Shown: one piece after another, positions 1 to 7,397 of the stretch
Numbering within the stretch: the first letter of the stretch is position 1
How the letters are laid out: every line of letters starts with the position of its first letter
Source: Clostridia bacterium
Lineage (GTDB): Bacteria; Bacillota; Clostridia; Oscillospirales; Oscillospiraceae
NCBI GenBank assembly: GCA_021153265.1
Contig: JAGKTU010000020.1
Location: forward strand, 1 to 29,376
Length of the DNA: 29,376 bases
Direction of reading: 5' to 3'
Notes under the pieces: generated by a model
What the model was told of the DNA's origin: nothing
The model's database searches: none
What the model saw: the letters and a program-made list of their open reading frames with translations, nothing else
Program-made: the position numbers and the translations under genes

Positions 1-1858
1 GTGTAGGATCCGGAGTGGGCTCGGGGGTAGGTGCCGTGACCCGTGCAACGATCTTATCGCGCTTCTTGTAGATGGATTTTGCTTCGAAGGTACGGGAAAT
101 CTCCTGGTCGGTCTCCTTGCTGTAGCGGCAGCGGTAGGTATTGACGATATAGCCGTTATAGGGGGTTTCGATCACATCGCCATCCTTATAGCCTTCGGGG
201 TTGTCTACGGGATGATCCTCGTAGATGACCTCGTGGGGGGTATATCCCACAACCTCTGCATCCATCACGATGTAGTAGTCACGGGTATCGACACCCATGA
301 TCTGGATCTTTACATAACCGTCTTCCACCTTGGCGTCGATACGGATGGGATAGTCGGTGTTATTGCGGAATTTGAACTCCGGGCCGCCCCAACTGACGGT
401 GGCATCCATACCCTTGGGGATGTAGCTGGATATGTAGCTGTGGTTTTGACGCACGGTGATCTCCAAATCGGCCAGCAATGCACAGTAGTACAGGGTGGAG
501 GACACCTGACAGATGCCGCCGCCCAGCTCGTCGACGGTTTTGCCGCCGTTGTATGCAGGTGCGCCTTTGTAGCCGGCTTCTCTGGTACGCTCGCCCAAAG
601 CTTCGTTGTAGGAGAATTCGTCACCGGGGCGGAGAATCATACCGTCCAGAGAGGCGCAGGCAAGACGGAGGTTGTTGTTACGGTTGGCGTTGTTGGTGTG
701 CTTGGTTTCATAGCCGCCCAGAACGTCGCCAAAGAACCGGGAGGAGAGCATCTCCGGCTCAATGTACTCCATGGAGATGGTGATGGTGGTGTTGTCGGCG
801 GATTCGTCGATGAGTTCCTGTGCTTTCTGGATATCGAAGCCGTAGCCATAAACTTCCGGAACGATCTCCAGCGTCTCATTGTCCATGGTGGCACTGACGG
901 GTTCCTTTGCGATTTCTTTGTAGATTGCTTCCAAATCCAGAGGAGCGGGATTTTCGACAGGGGCACAGTCCTTGGCATCTACGGTAAAGGTGTTGAAGCT
1001 GTAGGCATCCAGAATCTGGTTGTACAGCGCATCCACATCGATGTGACGACCGGGGTTGCCCACTTCCAGCAAGAGCATCTGGCAGGGAGCGTTGGGGTCG
1101 AAGTTTTCCGCATTCAGCGCAGGCATATCACCCTTCAGAGAGTAGCCGGAGGGGACATAAGTGCTGTTGAACGTTTCCACATAGGCATCCAGCTGGCTGC
1201 GGATGTAAGCTGTGTCCAAATTCAGATAGGGGAGCAGACCGATGTAGTGGGGCTGGGTCTGCACCTTTTCTTTGGCAGCGTTGCGCTCAGACAGAGAACC
1301 TACGCGGCCGTAGTCATAAGCGGCGTTCACAGCGGCTTCCACGTCCAAAGTGGCACCGGTGTCTGCGGGGGTGAGAACCACCGTGCCTTCGGGCAGCTCC
1401 ACCACCATGTCCTGACCTGTGTAGGTATAGGCGGTGGCATTGTACAGGGCACGTGTGGCCTCTTCTTTGGTCATGCCGCCCAAATTAACACCGGCCACGG
1501 TGACATTGGAAAGAATCTTGCCGTCGTCGATTCCGCCGCTGAGCAGGAACCAAACGATACCAAAGATGCCGGCCAAAGCAACCAGCGCAGCACAGCAAAT
1601 GGCGATGATACGAATTTTTTTATTTCTTTCGATGGTAGGGGTAGTGATGCGCTCCATCTGCGCCTCAGCCATCGCCGCCTCAAACATCACTTCGTCGGGA
1701 TTAACCACCGGTGCCGGGGAACTCGGAAACTCCGGTTCGGGAAGATCGGCAGGGGTGAAGGCCATGGTTTCGCTGGGGAATGCCGGGGAGATTACTTCTT
1801 CCACAGGCGGTTCTAGAGGAGCCGGGGTGCGGGGCTTAGAAAACTTACCTTTTGCCAT
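1..1858 (-). CDS. VanW-family membrane-anchored cell-envelope protein (C-terminus beyond window)
   Basis: Open reading frame of at least 619 codons that runs off the window start without a stop. ATG at 1858 is preceded by AGGAG at 9-nt spacing. Residues 1-80 are Pro/Glu-rich and hydrophilic, followed by one membrane segment at about 82-106 (RIIAICCAALVALAGIFGIVWF), so the rest should be extracytoplasmic. Residues about 110-380 resemble the peptidoglycan-binding-like domain that usually precedes VanW. Residues about 385-510 are a clear VanW domain: PGDEFSYNEALGERTREAGY near 410 and LGGGICQVSSTLYYCALLAD near 445. The visible end is a Pro/Thr/Glu spacer. VanW proteins are linked to the cell envelope and vancomycin-resistance clusters, but their biochemical role is unsettled. 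No van resistance genes are nearby, so this is probably a housekeeping wall protein. It has its own promoter, separate from mfd upstream. Confidence 0.85.
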   Translation of the reverse strand, partial: MAKGKFSKPRTPAPLEPPVEEVISPAFPSETMAFTPADLPEPEFPSSPAPVVNPDEVMFEAAMAEAQMERITTPTIERNKKIRIIAICCAALVALAGIFGIVWFLLSGGIDDGKILSNVTVAGVNLGGMTKEEATRALYNATAYTYTGQDMVVELPEGTVVLTPADTGATLDVEAAVNAAYDYGRVGSLSERNAAKEKVQTQPHYIGLLPYLNLDTAYIRSQLDAYVETFNSTYVPSGYSLKGDMPALNAENFDPNAPCQMLLLEVGNPGRHIDVDALYNQILDAYSFNTFTVDAKDCAPVENPAPLDLEAIYKEIAKEPVSATMDNETLEIVPEVYGYGFDIQKAQELIDESADNTTITISMEYIEPEMLSSRFFGDVLGGYETKHTNNANRNNNLRLACASLDGMILRPGDEFSYNEALGERTREAGYKGAPAYNGGKTVDELGGGICQVSSTLYYCALLADLEITVRQNHSYISSYIPKGMDATVSWGGPEFKFRNNTDYPIRIDAKVEDGYVKIQIMGVDTRDYYIVMDAEVVGYTPHEVIYEDHPVDNPEGYKDGDVIETPYNGYIVNTYRCRYSKETDQEISRTFEAKSIYKKRDKIVARVTAPTPEPTPDPT

Positions 1859-1908
1859 ATCAATCATCTCCTATTCTAAAGAGCTAAGAATCCATAATTA
1901 TCTTCCAT

Positions 1909-1936
1909 ACTATATCACAAATTTCAAAAAAAGCAA
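1909..1936 (-). promoter_or_regulatory. Predicted sigma-A promoter of the VanW gene
   Basis: On the minus strand, TTGCTT (1936-1931), a 16-nt spacer and TATAGT (1914-1909) preceded by TG (extended -10). The start codon lies about 50 nt downstream of -10. The promoter sits in the gap after the mfd stop, so the VanW gene need not be read from mfd. Confidence 0.6.
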
Positions 1937-1958
1937 GAATTAACCTGTTAACATAATA

Positions 1959-4900
1959 TTAAGTTTGCAGAAAGCTTTGATATCTGGCGATAAATGCCTT
2001 GCTTTGCTTCAAACTGTCCACGCCGGTTGCAAGCTTCAATCGAAAGGTGGGGAGCTTGGCGTTGGGCAGGAAGGTTACCCGCTTGGAATAGTCGGGGTCA
2101 GCACAGAGAGCGCCCACGGCTTCGAAATTCAGATTGGAAAGGGTGAAGAGGACGTCGCCGGCCTTCTGTTTGATGTCCTGAATGCCGGCAGAGCGGGCAT
2201 TGGCTCGCAGCAGAGCAATGTCGATGAGGTTCAGCACGCCCTTGGGCGGTTCACCGTAGCGATCCACGATCTCGTCCAGCAGGTCGTCGGCATCTTCCTC
2301 GCTGCGGATGGCGGCCATGCGGCGGTACAGATCCATCCGTTCCTCGCCCCGGGAGACATAGTTTTTGTCCACATTGGCGGTGACATTGAGGTCGGCAGTG
2401 CAGTCGGGGAGCTTGGGTGCTTCGCCCTTTTCTTCCAATACCGCTTCGTCCAGCAGCTTCAGATACATATCATAACCCACGCTCATCATGTGACCGGACT
2501 GCTCAGCACCTAAGAGGTTGCCTGCGCCGCGAATCTCCAGGTCACGCATGGCGATTTTGAAGCCGGAGCCGAATTCGGCGAAATCCCGGATGGCGGAAAG
2601 ACGCTTTTCGGCAATTTCTGTCAGATTTTTGTCCGGTTTATAGGTGAAATAGGCATAAGCGTGCCGGGTAGAGCGGCCGACGCGGCCGCGGAGCTGATGG
2701 AGCTGGCTCAGGCCGAAGCGGTCGGCGTTTTCGATGATCAGGGTGTTGGCGTTGGGGATGTCCAGACCGGTCTCAATGATGGTTGTGCAGACCAGTACCT
2801 GAATCTCGCCCTCAGACATGGCATTCATCACATCGCCCAGAGCATCTTCGCCCATCTGGCCGTGGGCAACGGCTACCTGCAGGCCGGGGATGCGTCTGCG
2901 CAGTGCGCCGGCGCACTGGTCAATGGTCTCGGTGCGGTTGTGCAGGTAATAGACCTGACCGCCCCGTTCCACTTCCCGGCGAATTGCATCATCGATGACT
3001 GCGTTATTGTGTTCCATGACGAAGGTCTGCACAGGGTAGCGGTCCGCCGGGGGCTCTTCGATGGTGGACATATCCCGGATGCCAGACAGGGCCATGTTCA
3101 GGGTTCTGGGGATGGGGGTGGCGGAGAGGGTCAGTACGTCGATGCCTTTGGACATCTCCTTCAGCCGCTCCTTGTGGCTGACACCAAAGCGCTGTTCCTC
3201 GTCAATGATGAGAAGACCTAAGTCCTTAAACTGGATGGTTTTCTGCAGCAGCTTGTGGGTGCCGATGATCAGGTCGATGGCACCGGCCCGGAGTTTTTGC
3301 ACCGTGGCTTTCTGCTGCTGTTGTGTGCGGAAGCGGCTGAGCACATCGATGTTTACGGGAAACCCCCGGAATCTGGCAACGGCGGTCTGATAATGCTGCT
3401 GGGCAAGGACTGTGGTGGGTACGAGAATCGCTACCTGCTTGCCATCCATGACCGCTTTCATGACTGCCCGGAGGGCAACCTCAGTCTTGCCAAAGCCAAC
3501 GTCGCCGCAGAGCAGACGGTCCATAGGCTGGGGGGATTCCATATCGTGCTTGATATCGGCGATACAGCGGAGCTGATCGTCGGTCTCGGGGTAGGGGAAA
3601 TTGTCCTCAAACTCCCGCTGCCATGGAGCATCGGGGGAGAAAGCATAGCCCAACTGCCGCTTCCGGGCGGCGTAAAGCTGGATCAGTTCACCGGCCATGT
3701 CCTTGGCGGCCTTCCGGGCCTTAGCCTTGGTCTTCTGCCATGCGTCAGAGCCGATCTTGTTCAACCGGACGTTGGCATCCTCGCCGCCGCCTCCGATGTA
3801 CTTGCTCACCAGATCCAACTGGGTAGCCGGGACGAAGAGGGTGTCGCTGCCCTGATAGGCGATCTTGATATAGTCCTTCACGGCGTTGTCCACTTTGATC
3901 TGCTCCATGGCCACAAAGCGACCGATGCCGTAATTTTCGTGAACCACCAAGTCGCCGGGGGTCAGGTCGGTGAAAGAGTTTAGCTTCTGGCGGTTGGTGG
4001 CGCCGGTTTTCTTGGAAGGACGGCGCTTGACCTCGGTCTTGGAAATCAACTGACCCTCAGTCAGCACTGCCAGTTTGGAAAGTGGGTATTCCATGCCGTA
4101 GGGCAGAGTTCCTTCACTGAGCAGGATCTGACCGGGCTTGGGCAGGGAAGTCAGAGGGATGCACAGAAATGCCGAAATGCCTTTTGTGCTGAGCATTTCC
4201 TGCAGAAGTTCGGCGCGGCGCCGGGAACCACAGAGCACCAGACTGCCGAACTCCATTTTCTGATAGTGGAACAGATCCGTGGCGGCTGTGTCCAGGTTAC
4301 CGCCGTAGCTGGGGAGCTGCTTGGCTGTCATGGGAAGCAGGTGCTTGGGAGGGCAGCTTTCCGGATAGGATGTGCCTCCGAAGGCATCGAAATACATGAC
4401 GGTGCGTCCTTTTAGGTTGTAGCAGAAATCCTCCCACTGGCACACGTAGTCGCACAGCTCACCGGCAAGCAAGCCGGCCTGCAGGAGGCTGTCCAGCTGC
4501 ATACCCATATCGTCACAGCGGGCGTTAGCGGTGCGGCGCAGGGCGGCCTGGTCGCAGACGGCGATCCATGCGTTGTCCGGAATGTAGTCCATGGCTGTGG
4601 CCATTTCCGGATAAATGAGGGCCATATATCGGTCGGAAGCGGGATTATTCATCCCGTTTTCGTATTTTTCAAGGTCTTTGGTCAATGTGGCGATCAAAGC
4701 CTCATTGACGTTCTTACGGCGCTTCTGACGGGCGATCAGCGTATGAATATCCTTGCACAGACCATCGATTCCACCGGCATGGAGGCAGGGCTGGGTCTCG
4801 CCCACGGGAAGAACCACCAGCTCATCGATATTCTCCGTCCGGCGCTGGGTGTCCGGATCGAAGTAACCCATGGTGTCCAGCTCGTCGCCGAAGAATTCGG

Positions 4901-5474
4901 CGCGGACAGGGCGGTCTGAGGCGGGGGAGTAGATGTCCAGAATGCCGCCACGGACGGCAAACTGGCCGGGGCCTTCCACCATGCCGCATCGGGCGTAGCC
5001 GGCAGCGGTCAAATTGCGGATCAATTGGTCGATGGGATATTCGCAGCCGGTTTTCAGAGAGAAAGCTGCGTTCATCAAGGTGATCCGAGGCATGGTGCGC
5101 TGGCTTAAGGATTCCCATGTCATGATTTGCAACATGGTGCTGCCCTGTGCCAGATCGAAAAGCTGCCGCAGGCGTTTCTGCTCCCATGCACGGGACACAA
5201 CAGCGGCATCGTAGAGAGTCAGCTCCCGGCTGGGAAGGATGGGGGCGGTGAGCCCCAAGAAACATTTCAGTTCCTCCTGCAGCCGCCGGGCGGCGATATC
5301 GTCCTGGCAGATGACCACGGTGGGCCGGTGGATATTTTGATACAGGCCGGAGAGCAAATGGGACCGGTTGATCTGACCGATTCCGGTTATGGCCGCACTT
5401 TCGCCCTTGGAAAGGGCATCCAACGCGGCACGGTATTCGGGGATGGACTGAAGGGCTGCTAAAAGCTGCTGCAT
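1959..5474 (-). CDS. mfd: Transcription-repair coupling factor Mfd
   Basis: 1171 residues, the usual Mfd length. It is an ATP-driven DNA translocase that removes RNA polymerase stalled at lesions and recruits UvrA. The N-terminal third is the UvrB-like region. Residues about 500-570 form the CarD-like RNA-polymerase-interacting domain (LTPGDLVVHENYGIGRFVAM). The RecG-like translocase follows, with Walker A GDVGFGKTE near 660, DEEQ near 756, the SATPIPRTL motif and helicase motif VI QLRGRVGRS. The C-terminal TRCF domain (about 1010-1110) normally masks the UvrA-binding face. ATG at 5474 follows GAGGTGAT. The prs-pth-mfd order matches B. subtilis (prs-ctc-spoVC-fin-mfd) with ctc and fin absent. 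Two hairpins lie just upstream, so expression may depend on read-through from prs-pth. No convincing promoter of its own is seen. Confidence 0.98.
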   Translation of the reverse strand: MQQLLAALQSIPEYRAALDALSKGESAAITGIGQINRSHLLSGLYQNIHRPTVVICQDDIAARRLQEELKCFLGLTAPILPSRELTLYDAAVVSRAWEQKRLRQLFDLAQGSTMLQIMTWESLSQRTMPRITLMNAAFSLKTGCEYPIDQLIRNLTAAGYARCGMVEGPGQFAVRGGILDIYSPASDRPVRAEFFGDELDTMGYFDPDTQRRTENIDELVVLPVGETQPCLHAGGIDGLCKDIHTLIARQKRRKNVNEALIATLTKDLEKYENGMNNPASDRYMALIYPEMATAMDYIPDNAWIAVCDQAALRRTANARCDDMGMQLDSLLQAGLLAGELCDYVCQWEDFCYNLKGRTVMYFDAFGGTSYPESCPPKHLLPMTAKQLPSYGGNLDTAATDLFHYQKMEFGSLVLCGSRRRAELLQEMLSTKGISAFLCIPLTSLPKPGQILLSEGTLPYGMEYPLSKLAVLTEGQLISKTEVKRRPSKKTGATNRQKLNSFTDLTPGDLVVHENYGIGRFVAMEQIKVDNAVKDYIKIAYQGSDTLFVPATQLDLVSKYIGGGGEDANVRLNKIGSDAWQKTKAKARKAAKDMAGELIQLYAARKRQLGYAFSPDAPWQREFEDNFPYPETDDQLRCIADIKHDMESPQPMDRLLCGDVGFGKTEVALRAVMKAVMDGKQVAILVPTTVLAQQHYQTAVARFRGFPVNIDVLSRFRTQQQQKATVQKLRAGAIDLIIGTHKLLQKTIQFKDLGLLIIDEEQRFGVSHKERLKEMSKGIDVLTLSATPIPRTLNMALSGIRDMSTIEEPPADRYPVQTFVMEHNNAVIDDAIRREVERGGQVYYLHNRTETIDQCAGALRRRIPGLQVAVAHGQMGEDALGDVMNAMSEGEIQVLVCTTIIETGLDIPNANTLIIENADRFGLSQLHQLRGRVGRSTRHAYAYFTYKPDKNLTEIAEKRLSAIRDFAEFGSGFKIAMRDLEIRGAGNLLGAEQSGHMMSVGYDMYLKLLDEAVLEEKGEAPKLPDCTADLNVTANVDKNYVSRGEERMDLYRRMAAIRSEEDADDLLDEIVDRYGEPPKGVLNLIDIALLRANARSAGIQDIKQKAGDVLFTLSNLNFEAVGALCADPDYSKRVTFLPNAKLPTFRLKLATGVDSLKQSKAFIARYQSFLQT

Positions 5475-5490
5475 GATATCACCTCACAGG

Positions 5491-5517
5491 AAAAATCTTT
5501 GCCACAACGTGGCAAAG
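5491..5517 (-). terminator. Intrinsic terminator/attenuator between pth and mfd
   Basis: Perfect 9-bp stem CTTTGCCAC / GTGGCAAAG with a 3-nt loop. On the minus strand it is followed by ATTTTT. It ends about 17 nt before the mfd start codon, so it would terminate or attenuate prs-pth transcripts before mfd. Confidence 0.65.
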
Positions 5518-5518
5518 C

Positions 5519-5545
5519 GGAAAGGGGGACGAATACCCCCTTTCC
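5519..5545 (-). other. Second hairpin in the pth-mfd gap
   Basis: Perfect 10-bp stem GGAAAGGGGG / CCCCCTTTCC with a 7-nt loop, directly upstream (in transcript order) of the terminator-like hairpin at 5497-5517. It has no U-tract, so it is more likely an RNA-stabilising or processing element than a terminator. Confidence 0.6.
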
Positions 5546-5563
5546 GTGGTGCTTTGACAATGT

Positions 5564-6154
5564 TTACTTTTTTCCGTTATAGCGGTTGGCGGCTTCCGGA
5601 ACGCCGTGGTCAATGATGGCCAAAGCGGCTTCGCCTGCCCATTCAAGAGCAGGGGTGAGCGCCTTTTCTTCGCTGGCGGAGAAGGTGGACAGAACCCAGT
5701 CTGCCAGATCAAAATTGGGGTTGGGCTTGGCTCCCACACCGATCTTGACCCGGGGGAAACTCTGGGAGCCGACCTCCTGAATGATGGACTTGATGCCGTT
5801 GTGACCACCGGCGCTGCCGTCGGCGCGGACACGCAGACGACCGGGCTCCAGAGAGATGTCGTCAAACATGACGATGATTCTGGCAGGGGGGATCTGGAAG
5901 TAGCTGCTCAGCTGCAGCACAGATTTTCCCGACAGATTCATATAGGTCTGGGGCTTTAGCAGGAAGAGTTTCTTGCCTTTGTAGGTGGTCTGGCAGTACA
6001 GGCCCTGATATTTCAGCTTGTCGATCTTGCAGCCCAAGCTGTCTGCGAGGACATCAATGGCGCGGAAGCCGGCGTTATGCCGGGTCTTCTCATATTCCCG
6101 TCCGGGATTGCCCAGACCGACGATGAGCCAGTTTTCGCTTGATTTGCCGAACAC
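5564..6154 (-). CDS. pth: Peptidyl-tRNA hydrolase
   Basis: 196 residues, normal for bacterial Pth. It cleaves the ester bond of peptidyl-tRNAs dropped from stalled ribosomes and recycles the tRNA. LIVGLGNPGREYEKTRHNAGF carries Asn16 and catalytic His26. Asn73 lies in KPQTYMNLSG, Asp98 in MFDDISLEPG and Asn120 in SAGGHNGIKS; these match the E. coli positions N10, H20, N68, D93 and N114. The only possible start upstream of the conserved N-terminus is GTG at 6154. It lies 3 nt after the TGA of prs and has no recognisable Shine-Dalgarno sequence, so translation probably depends on ribosomes finishing prs. Downstream are two hairpins and mfd. Confidence 0.97.
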   Translation of the reverse strand: MFGKSSENWLIVGLGNPGREYEKTRHNAGFRAIDVLADSLGCKIDKLKYQGLYCQTTYKGKKLFLLKPQTYMNLSGKSVLQLSSYFQIPPARIIVMFDDISLEPGRLRVRADGSAGGHNGIKSIIQEVGSQSFPRVKIGVGAKPNPNFDLADWVLSTFSASEEKALTPALEWAGEAALAIIDHGVPEAANRYNGKK

Positions 6155-6157
6155 GGA

Positions 6158-7126
6158 TCAGAACAGGTCAGCAATGGAGGTGCCGCCGTGGATGTGCTCG
6201 ATGGCGCGGGCAAAGATGGGAGCCACGTCCAGGAACTTGATCTTGCCGCTCTCGGTGTTGGCAATCTCGGGGATGGTGTTCAGGAACAGCATTTCCTTGA
6301 TGACGCTGTTCTCCAGACGCTCGTAGGCGGGACCGGACAGAACACCGTGGGTAGCGCAGGCGTAGACTTCCTTGGCGCCGCCAACCTCGACCAGAGCCTT
6401 GGCAGCATTGCACAGAGAACCAGCAGTGTCCACCATGTCATCGTACAGGATGCAGGTCTTGCCCTTGACATCACCGATGATGTTCATGACCTCGGAAACG
6501 TTGGCCTTGGGACGGCGCTTGTCCACGATAGCCAGATTCATGTGAACCTTGCTTGCGAAGTTACGGGCGCGGGCAACGGAGCCGACGTCGGGGGAGACAA
6601 CAACGAAGTCCTCTTCGTGGTTGCAGGTCTCCTCGGGGAACTTGTTCATGTAGTACTCAACGAAAGAGGGGGCGCCCAGCAGGTGATCCAGAGGGATGTC
6701 GAAGAAGCCCTGAATCTGGTTGGCGTGCAGGTCCATGGTCAGGATGCGGTCTGCACCGGCAACGGTCAGCATGTTGGCAACCAGCTTGGCGGAGATGGGA
6801 TCGCGGGACTTGGCCTTACGGTCCTGACGGGCGTAGCCGAAGTAGGGGATAACAGCGGTGATGCGGCCGGCGGATGCGCGACGGCAGGCGTCGATCATAA
6901 CCAGCAGCTCCATGAGATTGTCGTTAACGGGCTTGCAGGTGGACTGGATCAGAAAAACGTCTGCGCCGCGGACGGTCTCTTCCAGAGTGACGGAAGCTTC
7001 GCCGTCAGCAAAGTGCTTGACAACAGCCTTGCCCATATCGACGCCCAGTTCCTTGCAGATGGTCTTAGCGAATTCGGGGTTGGAGTTGCCGCTGAAGATC
7101 TTAATGTTATCACCGTAAGCAATCAT
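6158..7126 (-). CDS. prs: Ribose-phosphate pyrophosphokinase (PRPP synthetase, class I)
   Basis: 322 residues from ATG 7126. It makes phosphoribosyl pyrophosphate from ribose 5-phosphate and ATP for nucleotide, His and Trp synthesis. Family signatures are present: NIKIFSGNSNPEFAKTIC at the N-terminus, FLIQSTCKPVNDNLMEL, AVIPYFGYARQDRKAKSRDPI, DLHANQIQGFFDIP (the PRPP-synthetase signature), VDKRRPKANV and the PRPP-binding loop LYDDMVDTAGSL. A longer reading from 7174 would add 16 atypical residues. I prefer 7126 because GAGG lies about 10 nt upstream and the protein then starts like known Prs. Promoter -10 is at 7194-7199. It is first gene of a prs-pth-(mfd) unit. Divergent uvrA shares the upstream gap. 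Confidence 0.96.
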   Translation of the reverse strand: MIAYGDNIKIFSGNSNPEFAKTICKELGVDMGKAVVKHFADGEASVTLEETVRGADVFLIQSTCKPVNDNLMELLVMIDACRRASAGRITAVIPYFGYARQDRKAKSRDPISAKLVANMLTVAGADRILTMDLHANQIQGFFDIPLDHLLGAPSFVEYYMNKFPEETCNHEEDFVVVSPDVGSVARARNFASKVHMNLAIVDKRRPKANVSEVMNIIGDVKGKTCILYDDMVDTAGSLCNAAKALVEVGGAKEVYACATHGVLSGPAYERLENSVIKEMLFLNTIPEIANTESGKIKFLDVAPIFARAIEHIHGGTSIADLF

Positions 7127-7163
7127 CGAATGAAAACCTCGCTTTATTTCTATATTATTTTTT

Positions 7164-7179
7164 CCACTAACCATAGTGG
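7164..7179 (-). other. Small hairpin in the prs 5' untranslated region
   Basis: Inverted repeat CCACTA / TAGTGG with a 4-nt loop. It falls within about 10-25 nt of the predicted prs transcript 5' end. It may be a stabilising 5' hairpin, but a 6-bp stem can arise by chance. Confidence 0.3.
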
Positions 7180-7193
7180 GACATTGTATTTGT

Positions 7194-7223
7194 ATTATAG
7201 CATCCGGTAATGGTAAAAAGCAA
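7194..7223 (-). promoter_or_regulatory. Predicted sigma-A promoter of prs
   Basis: On the minus strand, TTGCTT (7223-7218), an 18-nt spacer and consensus TATAAT (7199-7194) with TG one base upstream (extended -10). It gives a leader of about 60 nt before the ATG at 7126. Confidence 0.7.
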
Positions 7224-7333
7224 CTGTCTTTGTGCCGAAAAATTGGATATGGAATAAAAAAACTTATGCCAAACTACCAATATTCCCAGCAGAGCAGAAA
7301 ATATGGATGCCGAAATTATGTTTGAAAAACTAC

Positions 7334-7362
7334 TTGTGAAGCTTGGGGAAATATGGTATACT
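7334..7362 (+). promoter_or_regulatory. Predicted sigma-A promoter of uvrA
   Basis: TTGTGA (7334-7339), a 17-nt spacer and TATACT (7357-7362) with an extended TG at 7354-7355. It lies 35 nt before the uvrA ATG. No LexA-like CGAAC/GTTCG palindrome is visible here. Confidence 0.7.
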
Positions 7363-7397
7363 AATCTATAAAGAATTTTTCTGAACAGGAGCCTGCT

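Noticed and set aside
212..1816. 534-codon plus-strand open frame opposite the VanW gene
   Set aside because: The minus strand has a clear VanW domain, promoter and ribosome site; the plus frame is Val/Gly/His-rich without motifs.
1..1858. Vancomycin-resistance gene vanW
   Set aside because: The VanW domain is present, but no vanA/B ligase, vanH, vanX or vanRS genes are nearby; such domains are common in ordinary Clostridia envelope proteins.
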